DNA of 14,202 nt, from contig JACCYP010000251.1 of assembly GCA_013696425.1 (NCBI GenBank), positions 1 to 14,202 of the forward strand. The letters run 5' to 3'. Of this stretch, positions 1-5,231 are shown one piece after another (the stretch's first letter is position 1; the number at the start of each line of letters is the position of its first letter). The notes under the pieces are model-generated. The model worked only from the letters and a program-made list of their open reading frames with translations, had not been told where the DNA came from and did no database searches. Made by a program: the position numbers and the translations under genes. The stretch is from Thermoleophilaceae bacterium. GTDB taxonomy: Bacteria; Actinomycetota; Thermoleophilia; Solirubrobacterales; Thermoleophilaceae.

Positions 1-229
1 CCTGGCGCCAGCGCAGCACACGCGGCTCATCCGCCTGCTCGCGGGTGAAGTCCGCGCGCACGGTGCGGCCCTTGGGCGTCTTCATCACCTTGGTCCAGGC
101 GAGCGGGGTAGCGTCCTCGACGCGCTCGGTATCGGGCCACCAGCGCGGAAGGTGATGCGGGTCGGAGACGAGATCCCACACGCGCTCGGGTGGAGCAGGA
201 ACCGTTCTCTCGCGCGCCACGACGGGCAT
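1..229 (-). CDS. SRPBCC-family (START-like/polyketide cyclase) protein, 5' part only
   Basis: Reading leftward from the ATG at 229-227, the frame stays open for 76 codons to the window edge, so only the N-terminal part is present. The protein begins MPVVARERTVPAPPERVWDL and continues with VSDPHHLPRWWPDTERVED. This is the usual opening of SRPBCC (Bet v 1/START-like) ligand-binding proteins: a beta strand, then Pro-x-x-x-Val-Trp-Asp and a Trp-rich helix. Such proteins bind hydrophobic ligands or act as cyclases/dehydrases; the substrate cannot be read from this fragment. The apt stop (TGA, 233-231) is one base from this ATG (TGAGATG), so translation is probably coupled to apt and this is probably the last or a late gene of the operon. 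Family is fairly sure; function is unknown. Confidence 0.72.
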   Translation of the reverse strand, partial: MPVVARERTVPAPPERVWDLVSDPHHLPRWWPDTERVEDATPLAWTKVMKTPKGRTVRADFTREQADEPRVLRWRQ

Positions 230-230
230 C

Positions 231-752
231 TCAGTCGGTGTAGTCGATCAGGGCGTGGACGTCGTAGCCCGCGAGCGCCTCGCGCCCGCCGAGGAACGAC
301 AGCTCGATCACGAACGAGCACCCGGCCACCGACGCGCCGGCCTCCTCCACCAGCGAGCACGTGGCCTTCGCGGTGCCGCCGGTGGCCAGCAGGTCGTCGT
401 GTACCAGCACGCGCTTCCCGCCGGCGAGGGCGTCGGAATGCATCTCGAGCGTGTCGAGCCCGTACTCGAGCTCGTATTCGACCGACGACACGACCGAGGG
501 CAGCTTGCCGGGCTTGCGTGCCGGGATGAAGCCGGCGCCGATCCGCGTGGCCACCGCCGCGCCGAGGATGAATCCACGCGCCTCCGCGGCGATCACGTAG
601 TCGATGCCGCCGAGGCTCTCGGCATGCTTGGCTAGGAGCTCCACGGTCTCGCCCAGTGCTTGTGGTTCGAGCAACAGCGGCGTGATGTCCTTGAACACGA
701 TCCCCGGCTTCGGGAAGTCCGGGACATCGCGGATATGAGCCTCGAGGTCCAG
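231..752 (-). CDS. apt: Adenine phosphoribosyltransferase, probable CTG start
   Basis: Purine salvage enzyme converting adenine and PRPP to AMP and pyrophosphate in the cytoplasm. Numbered from the CTG at 752, it has the family N-terminus IRDVPDFPKPGIVFKDITPL (residues 7-26), EARGF (57-61), RKPGKLP (79-85) and the PRPP loop VLVHDDLLATGGT (115-127). The total of 173 residues is normal for the family. The first ordinary start codon in frame is a GTG at 698, but it lies inside the conserved GIVFKDI motif and would delete the N-terminal strand, so it is rejected. Upstream in frame only CTG codons are plausible. The one at 752 matches the family's usual start and has AGGG six bases upstream; a second at 767 overlaps the preceding stop as CTGA. 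The gene follows the MerR gene in the same operon and is coupled to the SRPBCC gene. Identity is certain; the start is not. Confidence 0.93.
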   Translation of the reverse strand: MDLEAHIRDVPDFPKPGIVFKDITPLLLEPQALGETVELLAKHAESLGGIDYVIAAEARGFILGAAVATRIGAGFIPARKPGKLPSVVSSVEYELEYGLDTLEMHSDALAGGKRVLVHDDLLATGGTAKATCSLVEEAGASVAGCSFVIELSFLGGREALAGYDVHALIDYTD

Positions 753-758
753 CGGGAG

Positions 759-762
759 CCCT
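759..762 (-). promoter_or_regulatory. Weak Shine-Dalgarno (AGGG) supporting the apt CTG start
   Basis: AGGG on the minus strand lies six bases before the CTG at 752-750, a normal spacing. It is just after the TGA of the upstream regulator gene (766-764), so a ribosome ending there could re-initiate. The motif is short and could be chance. Confidence 0.35.
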
Positions 763-763
763 G

Positions 764-1477
764 TCAGGAAACGATCTTGCGGAGGTCCCGGACGAGCAAG
801 AGGTGTTTCAAATGCGAGGCCACCGCGGCCAGGTTGTCGAGGGTCTCGACCGCCTCGCGGCGGCGCTCCGGGTTCCGGGAGCGCAGTGACGGGGCGAGGA
901 TCTGCTCGATGAGCGCCGCCTCACGGTCCGCCGAGGTGCGGAACACGCGCAGGTTGCGCCCGCCCACGCCGTAACGCGCGAGCTCCGCCACCGCGCGGAT
1001 GATCTCGCGCTCGGTGTCGTCGTAGAGCACCTCGCCGTCGCGGCGCTCGCCCTTGATCACGCCGAAGTCCTCGAGCTCCTTGATGAGGCTCTCGGGAGCA
1101 CCGGTCTCCTCCACCACGTCGGCCAGCCGATAGCGCGCGCCGTCGCTCTTGCCGTCGACCGTGGCGCGCCGCAGCGGGCGGTTGTCGGAGGGATTGGCAC
1201 CGGCGCCGTTGGACACCTCGGAGTCGGCACGTCCCGACGCGAGCTCCTGGCGGATGACCCGCAGTGGGAGAAACTCGTCGCGCTGGAGCCGCAGGATCGT
1301 GCGTAGGCGCTGCACCTCGCCGGGTCCGTAGAGCCGGTAGCCCCCGCGCGTGCGCCGCGGGGTGATCAGCTTCTGGTCCTCGAGGTAGCGGATCTTCGAG
1401 ATCGAGATCTCCGGGAACTCGCGCTCCAGCTGCTTGCAGACCGCACCGATCGTGAGCTGTCGCGCCTCGGTGCTCAA
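764..1477 (-). CDS. ftsR: MerR-family regulator, FtsR-like (Rv1828/Cg1631 type)
   Basis: A 237-residue DNA-binding protein. An N-terminal MerR winged helix-turn-helix covers about residues 8-80 (LTIGAVCKQL, then SISKIRYLEDQKLITPRR, then GGYRLYGPGEVQRL). A Gly/Asn/Asp-rich linker spans about 81-113, a second helical winged-helix-like domain about 116-185, and a helical tail follows. This two-domain layout, without the metal-binding cysteines of classical MerR sensors (the only Cys is C14), resembles Mycobacterium Rv1828 and Corynebacterium FtsR. The latter activates ftsZ. The neighbour is a GarA/OdhI-like FHA gene, as in those genera, which strongly supports the assignment. It starts with TTG at 1477, with GGAG ten bases upstream inside the end of the FHA gene and a four-base intergenic gap. 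DNA targets and effector cannot be read from the sequence. Confidence 0.82.
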   Translation of the reverse strand: MSTEARQLTIGAVCKQLEREFPEISISKIRYLEDQKLITPRRTRGGYRLYGPGEVQRLRTILRLQRDEFLPLRVIRQELASGRADSEVSNGAGANPSDNRPLRRATVDGKSDGARYRLADVVEETGAPESLIKELEDFGVIKGERRDGEVLYDDTEREIIRAVAELARYGVGGRNLRVFRTSADREAALIEQILAPSLRSRNPERRREAVETLDNLAAVASHLKHLLLVRDLRKIVS

Positions 1478-1481
1478 GGCC

Positions 1482-1940
1482 TCATCGCTCCAGGTACGTC
1501 AGCTTGTACTTGCCGACCTGGAGCTCGTCGCCGGACTGGAGCTTGTGGGACTCGATCCGGTGGCGGTTCACGTAGGTGCCGTTCAGCGAGCCGAGATCGT
1601 CGATGTAGACGCCGTCGCGCTTGCGCACGAGCGTCGCGTGGTTGCGGGAGACCGTGACGTCGTCGAGGAACACCTCGGCGTCGGGACTGCGCCCGATCGC
1701 CATCCGTTCACCCTTCACGTCGAAGGCCTCGCCCGAGCGCCCGCCGCCGGAACGGATGACCAGCGAGGCCCCTTCGGTCTCGAGGCTCTCGAGGTCGACC
1801 GGCTTCAGATCGCCGGTCTCATCCAGCTGGTAGACCTCGGTCGTGTCCCCAGGCTTCTTCGCGTCGCCGAGGAATGCGCCGCACTTCTGGCAGTAGTTCG
1901 CGCCCTCGCTGTTGACGAAGCCGCACTCCGGGCAGTGCAC
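1482..1940 (-). CDS. garA: GarA/OdhI-like FHA protein with N-terminal zinc ribbon
   Basis: A 152-residue cytoplasmic protein. Residues 3-20 form a zinc-ribbon pattern, CxxC (C3, C6) plus CxxC (C17, C20). A DTTEVY segment with adjacent Thr33-Thr34 follows, matching the ETTSVF phospho-switch of mycobacterial GarA and corynebacterial OdhI. The FHA domain (about 58-150) keeps the phosphothreonine-binding residues GRS (83-85), SRNH (98-101) and NGT (120-122), and the GarA-like FLDDVTVSR and LGSLNGTYVN blocks. In GarA/OdhI the unphosphorylated protein inhibits 2-oxoglutarate dehydrogenase and tunes glutamate metabolism; phosphorylation by Ser/Thr kinases makes the FHA domain bind its own tail. I infer the same switch here. 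The zinc ribbon is not in the GarA/OdhI proteins I know. GTG start at 1940, two bases after the upstream stop and with no clear ribosome site, so coupled translation is likely. Confidence 0.85.
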   Translation of the reverse strand: MHCPECGFVNSEGANYCQKCGAFLGDAKKPGDTTEVYQLDETGDLKPVDLESLETEGASLVIRSGGGRSGEAFDVKGERMAIGRSPDAEVFLDDVTVSRNHATLVRKRDGVYIDDLGSLNGTYVNRHRIESHKLQSGDELQVGKYKLTYLER

Positions 1941-1942
1941 GG

Positions 1943-2194
1943 TCAGTCCGTGTCGGGTGCGCTCTTGCCGGCCAGGATGTCCGTGAGCTGCTGCACGTCG
2001 GCGCCACTGATCGCGGACTCACCCTCTTCGTGCTTGCGTCGCAGCCGGTTGACGAGCTCCGCGCGCAGGATGTCGATCCTTCCGTGGAGGATCCGCCGCT
2101 GGTACGAGACCTCCTGCTCCTCGTCCGTGAGCTGCTGGATGAGATCCTTCAGCTCCTGGTCCGAGAGGGCTCCGAGGTCTGGGAACGTATCCAT
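1943..2194 (-). CDS. rsiG: RsiG-like small anti-sigma protein, predicted c-di-GMP binder
   Basis: An 83-residue, charged, helical protein. Residues 26-41 carry E26-x3-S30-x2-R33-x3-H37-x3-D41. This matches the E(X)3S(X)2R(X)3Q(X)3D signature with which RsiG binds cyclic di-GMP, with His in the Gln position. The helix context (VSYQRRILHGRIDILRAELV, 29-48) and the preceding LSDQELKDLIQQL (10-22) also fit RsiG. In Streptomyces, RsiG with c-di-GMP sequesters the sigma factor WhiG and has two motif copies; a single-copy form acting as homodimer is known from Rubrobacter. The single copy and short length here fit the dimer type. No sigma factor is encoded in the window, so the partner is unknown. 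It has an ATG start with GGAAGG nine to ten bases upstream (2205-2210) and is probably the first gene of the garA-ftsR-apt transcript. Family likely; function inferred. Confidence 0.7.
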   Translation of the reverse strand: MDTFPDLGALSDQELKDLIQQLTDEEQEVSYQRRILHGRIDILRAELVNRLRRKHEEGESAISGADVQQLTDILAGKSAPDTD

Positions 2195-2228
2195 CTAAGA
2201 CGGTCCTTCCGATTGAGGGCGAGCGGGC

Positions 2229-2234
2229 AGTATA
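2229..2234 (-). promoter_or_regulatory. Candidate -10 element (TATACT) upstream of the RsiG-like gene
   Basis: TATACT on the minus strand lies in the 50-base gap between pgsA and the RsiG-like gene, an AT-rich island in otherwise very GC-rich sequence. It would start transcription about 28 bases before the ATG at 2194. At 17-18 bases upstream there is no good -35 hexamer (AAGTGG/CAAGTG); a TTGACC lies too close, about 8 bases away. A promoter is plausible because this is the only real gap in the left block. Confidence 0.4.
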
Positions 2235-2244
2235 GACCTGGGGG

Positions 2245-2871
2245 TCAAGCTCCACTTGAGGGTGGGCGAAGCTTCTCGTAACCCTCCCGGAAGTAGAACC
2301 CTGTCGCAATGAGAGTCATGCCCAAACCGAGCCAAAGCGACGCCTCGGCGATCCAGGTCGTCGACAGCATCGCGAGGAAGAGGGCGAACATCGTGGGCCA
2401 CACCGCCCACCTACCGATGTAGTTGATCTTGAGGTCGATGCCCTTGCGCAGGCCGATCTGGGAGAGCACGAGCATCACGAGCTCGCGCGCCGCGAGGATG
2501 CCGAGCGGAAGCCGCGGCAGCAGCTCGAAGTGCCAGCACACCACCACGCCCGAGACCACGAGCATCCGGTCGACCAGCGGGTCGAGCAGCGCGCCGAGGC
2601 GGGAGTACTGGCCCGTGACCCGCGCCGCGATCCCGTCGAGGTAGTCGCCCCCGGCGATGGCGGCGTAGATGATGGCCGCCGTGGTGTCGCGGCCGTCGCC
2701 GGAGGAGAACGCGAGCACGAGGTAGACCGGGATCAGCGCCAGGCGGACGTAGCCGATCGCGTTGGGGATGGTCCACGGCCGCAGCGGGGCCCCCTCGACG
2801 GTCTCTGGCGGCGGCGGCCCCGACCGGTCGAGGCCGGAGAGCCGCCTGAAGGTCAGGGGAGTGCGCGCCAC
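2245..2871 (-). CDS. CDP-alcohol phosphatidyltransferase (PgsA-like membrane protein)
   Basis: A 208-residue integral membrane enzyme of phospholipid synthesis that transfers a phosphatidyl group from CDP-diacylglycerol to an alcohol. The full family signature D(x)2DG(x)2AR(x)8G(x)3D(x)3D is present as D76, D79-G80, A83-R84, G93, D97 and D101. About five to six hydrophobic helices follow a roughly 33-residue polar N-terminus. The alcohol could be glycerol-3-phosphate (PgsA) or inositol phosphate. The position upstream of a garA-ftsR pair recalls mycobacterial pgsA2 (Rv1822) near garA (Rv1827), but the sequence alone does not fix the substrate, so no symbol is given. The GTG start at 2871 overlaps the end of proS by 19 bases, so the two are co-transcribed. 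CDP-diacylglycerol would come from CdsA, encoded at the right end of the window. Confidence 0.9.
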   Translation of the reverse strand: MARTPLTFRRLSGLDRSGPPPPETVEGAPLRPWTIPNAIGYVRLALIPVYLVLAFSSGDGRDTTAAIIYAAIAGGDYLDGIAARVTGQYSRLGALLDPLVDRMLVVSGVVVCWHFELLPRLPLGILAARELVMLVLSQIGLRKGIDLKINYIGRWAVWPTMFALFLAMLSTTWIAEASLWLGLGMTLIATGFYFREGYEKLRPPSSGA

Positions 2872-4526
2872 AGCTCCGCGGCCTCCGCCGCGGCCGCGCC
2901 GAGCGAGAGCGAGCGCTTTTCCTGGCCCCTGCGCACCTGCGCTTCGACCTCGCCGGCCTCCACGCCCTTGCGCCCGACCGTGAGCCGCAGCGGGCAGCCG
3001 AGCAGCTCGGCGTCGGCGAACTTCTCGCCCGGGCTCGCGTCACGGTCGTCGAGGACGACATCGAGTCCTTCGGCGCCGAGCGCCTCGTAGATGCGTGTGG
3101 CCTCCTCGTCCTGGCGGAGCGAGACCACCTCCACGTCCCACGGCGCGATCGAGCGCGGCCATGAGATGCCCGCCTCGTCGGCGAACTGCTCGATCGCCGC
3201 CGCCATGATCCGCGCCGGACCGATCCCGTAGGAGCCCATCCAGATGAGCTGCTCCTTGCCGTCGGGGTCGAGGTAGGTGCACCCGAGCGGCTCCGAGAAC
3301 CGCGTGCCGAGCTTGAAGATGTTCCCGACCTCGATCGCCGGCTCGATCCGGATCGCTGCGCCGGCGACGGTGTCCCCCACCTCGACGGTGCGCACGTCGG
3401 CCCACTCCGCCTGGAAGTCGCGTGCGGGATCGAGGCCGCGCACGTGCCGCTGCGGTTCGTTCGCCCCCGACACGAGCCCCTCGAGGCCCCGGAGCGCCTC
3501 GTCGAGCAGGACGGGCGCCCGGGCCCCGAGCGGGCCGATGTAGCCGGGCGTCGTATGGAACTCGCTCGCGATCTCCGCCTCGGTTGCCTGCCGCACGGGC
3601 TGGCCGAGCGCGTTCGCGAGCTTGATCTCGTTCAGGCGGTGGTCGCCGCGCACGAACACGAGCAGCGGTCCGCGCTCCTCGGCAATCACCGGCATGGCCT
3701 TCATGAGCGCCCCACGGGGCATCGAGAGCTGCTCGGCGAGCTTCTCGATCGTGTTCGCGTCGGGGGTGTCGATCACCGCGGGCGAGTCCTCCGCCTCGAG
3801 CCCGTCGACGCGCTGGGGCTCGGCGCTCGCCACCTCGACGTTCGCCGCGTAGCCCGGCGCGAGTGCCACCTCGTTCTCGCCCGCCGCGCACGGCGCCATG
3901 TACTCGTGGGCTCCGAACCCGCCCATCATCCCGACGTCGGATTCGACCATGTACCACTCCAGGCCCGCGCGGTCGAAGATCGCGTCGTAGGCGGGGATGT
4001 GGGCGTCGTATGCCGCGTCGAGCGCCTCTGCGTCGCGATCGAAGGTGTAGGCGTCCTTCATGATGAATTCGCGCGTTCGCAGCACCCCGGCGCGCGGGCG
4101 CGGCTCGTCGCGCTCCTTCACCTGGATGTGGAACAGCTTCAGTGGCAGATCGCGATAGGACTGGATCTCCCGCGCCATGTGGAAGGTCAGGGCCTCCTCG
4201 TGGGTCATGGCGAGCACGAGCGGTGCCTCGCGGCGGTCATGCAGCTTGAACAGCTCGTCGATCGCGTAGCGGCCCGAGCGCTCCCACAGCTCGGCCGGCT
4301 GGAGTACCGGCATCAGCATCTCGTGGCTGCCGATGGCCGTCATCTCCTCGCGGATGATCTGCTCCACGCGGCGGTGCGAGCGCCAACCTGCCGGGAGGTA
4401 GGTCCACATTCCGGCGCCGAGCTGGCGGACCAGGCCGGCGCGGACCATGAGCTTGTGCGAGACCGCCTCCGCGTCGGAGGGCGCCTCGCGCTGGGTGGGA
4501 AGCAGGTAGCTGGATAGCCTTGTCAT
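2853..4526 (-). CDS. proS: Prolyl-tRNA synthetase, bacterial type with editing domain
   Basis: Charges tRNA-Pro with proline. From the ATG at 4526 it has 557 residues, normal for the bacterial (E. coli) form. Class II core features are RAGLVRQLGAGMWTYLPAGW (29-48), THEE (108-111), the motif 2 region RTREFIMKDAYTFD (150-163) and motif 3 GSYGIGPARIMAAA (431-444). Between motifs 2 and 3 lies the YbaK-like insertion (about 220-390), which clears mischarged Ala-tRNA-Pro; a Lys at about 276 (LMKAM) sits where the catalytic editing lysine is expected. A C-terminal anticodon-binding domain covers about 464-557. A GTG three codons upstream (4535) is also possible; the ATG has AGAG eight bases upstream and fits the family. 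It is divergent from sod with only 34 bases between the starts. In many bacteria proS follows the cdsA-dxr-rseP genes, as here once the plus-strand pair is discounted. Confidence 0.97.
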   Translation of the reverse strand: MTRLSSYLLPTQREAPSDAEAVSHKLMVRAGLVRQLGAGMWTYLPAGWRSHRRVEQIIREEMTAIGSHEMLMPVLQPAELWERSGRYAIDELFKLHDRREAPLVLAMTHEEALTFHMAREIQSYRDLPLKLFHIQVKERDEPRPRAGVLRTREFIMKDAYTFDRDAEALDAAYDAHIPAYDAIFDRAGLEWYMVESDVGMMGGFGAHEYMAPCAAGENEVALAPGYAANVEVASAEPQRVDGLEAEDSPAVIDTPDANTIEKLAEQLSMPRGALMKAMPVIAEERGPLLVFVRGDHRLNEIKLANALGQPVRQATEAEIASEFHTTPGYIGPLGARAPVLLDEALRGLEGLVSGANEPQRHVRGLDPARDFQAEWADVRTVEVGDTVAGAAIRIEPAIEVGNIFKLGTRFSEPLGCTYLDPDGKEQLIWMGSYGIGPARIMAAAIEQFADEAGISWPRSIAPWDVEVVSLRQDEEATRIYEALGAEGLDVVLDDRDASPGEKFADAELLGCPLRLTVGRKGVEAGEVEAQVRRGQEKRSLSLGAAAAEAAELWRALP

Positions 4527-4549
4527 CGCGGCCACTCTATTTGCGAATC

Positions 4550-4555
4550 AGGAGG
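4550..4555 (+). promoter_or_regulatory. Strong Shine-Dalgarno (AGGAGG) of the superoxide dismutase gene
   Basis: A perfect AGGAGG five bases before the ATG at 4561, the best ribosome site in the window, fitting a highly expressed antioxidant enzyme. It occupies much of the 34-base gap to proS, so the promoters of both divergent genes must overlap each other or the proS coding start. I could not find a convincing -35/-10 pair. Confidence 0.85.
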
Positions 4556-4560
4556 AACGG

Positions 4561-5160
4561 ATGGCTTACGAGGTACCGGATCTGCCTTACCCCTACGACG
4601 CACTCGAGCCCCACGTCGACGAAGCGACGATGAAGGTTCATCACGACAAGCACCACCAGGCCTACGTGGACAAGGCCAACGCTGCCCTCGAGGGCACCGA
4701 GTGGGCGGACAAGCCGATCGAGGAGGTGCTTCAGAACCTCGACTCGCTCCCTGCCGACAAGCAGGGTCCCGTGCGCAACAACGGCGGCGGTCATGCCAAC
4801 CACTCGTTCTTCTGGCAGATCATGAGCCCGGACGGCGGCGGCGCCCCGCAGGGCTCTCTCGCCGAGGCCATCGATTCCGCCTTCGGCTCCTTCGACGCCT
4901 TCAAGGAGAAGTTCAAGGAAGCGGGCGTCGGCCAGTTCGGCTCAGGCTGGGCCTGGCTCGTGAAGGACGGCGACGGCGTGGCCATCGAGAAGACGCCGAA
5001 CCAGGACACGCCGGTGTCCGGCGGCAAGACGGTGCTGCTCGGCGTCGACGTCTGGGAGCACGCCTACTACCTCAAGTACCAGAACAAGCGTCCCGATTAC
5101 ATCGAGGCGTGGTTCAACGTCGTCAACTGGGACGAGGTCCAGAAGCGCTTCGAGGCCTAG
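4561..5160 (+). CDS. sodA: Superoxide dismutase, Mn-type (Fe/Mn family)
   Basis: Converts superoxide to oxygen and hydrogen peroxide. It is 199 residues, full length for the family, and cytoplasmic (no signal peptide). The four metal ligands are visible: H27 (KVHHDKHH), H81 (GGHANHSFFW), and D163 and H167 in the family signature DVWEHAYY. The GGGHANH context and NQD at 147-149, supplying the second-shell Gln, are features of the manganese rather than iron enzymes; cambialistic use of iron cannot be excluded. It stands alone on the plus strand, with its own strong ribosome site before it and a perfect intrinsic terminator 18 bases after its stop, so it is probably monocistronic. It separates proS from the ispG block. 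Confidence 0.97.
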   Translation: MAYEVPDLPYPYDALEPHVDEATMKVHHDKHHQAYVDKANAALEGTEWADKPIEEVLQNLDSLPADKQGPVRNNGGGHANHSFFWQIMSPDGGGAPQGSLAEAIDSAFGSFDAFKEKFKEAGVGQFGSGWAWLVKDGDGVAIEKTPNQDTPVSGGKTVLLGVDVWEHAYYLKYQNKRPDYIEAWFNVVNWDEVQKRFEA

Positions 5161-5178
5161 CGGCCTTCACGAACGCCC

Positions 5179-5227
5179 AACCAGGGTGTGCCGCAACCAT
5201 TGCGGCACACCCTGGTTACTCTTTTTT
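5179..5227 (+). terminator. Intrinsic terminator after sodA
   Basis: A perfect 18-bp inverted repeat (left arm 5179-5196, loop CCA, right arm 5200-5217), beginning AACCAGGGTGTG, is followed by ACTC and six T. This is a textbook Rho-independent terminator for the plus strand. The T-run ends four bases before the ATG of the next plus-strand gene (5232), so that gene's leader, if any, would contain the hairpin. Confidence 0.93.
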
Positions 5228-5231
5228 GCCG

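Noticed and set aside
85..360. Minus-strand 91-codon open frame across the apt end and the left edge
   Set aside because: It overlaps apt and the SRPBCC gene in a different frame and is Arg-rich without motif; those two genes explain the region.
3444..4517. Plus-strand open frame opposite proS (357 codons)
   Set aside because: Antisense shadow of a fully recognisable prolyl-tRNA synthetase; composition is typical of mirrored GC-rich coding sequence.
4520..4541. TTGTCA ... TCTATT as a sigma-70-like promoter for sodA
   Set aside because: The spacing between the hexamers is only about 10 bases, far from the needed 16-18.
4701..5231. Long open frame running through sodA into the hydrolase gene, suggesting a 692-residue protein
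   Set aside because: The part before 5232 is the +2 shadow of sodA: low complexity, Arg/Gly-rich, and it crosses a terminator. The signal peptide at 5232 marks the real start.
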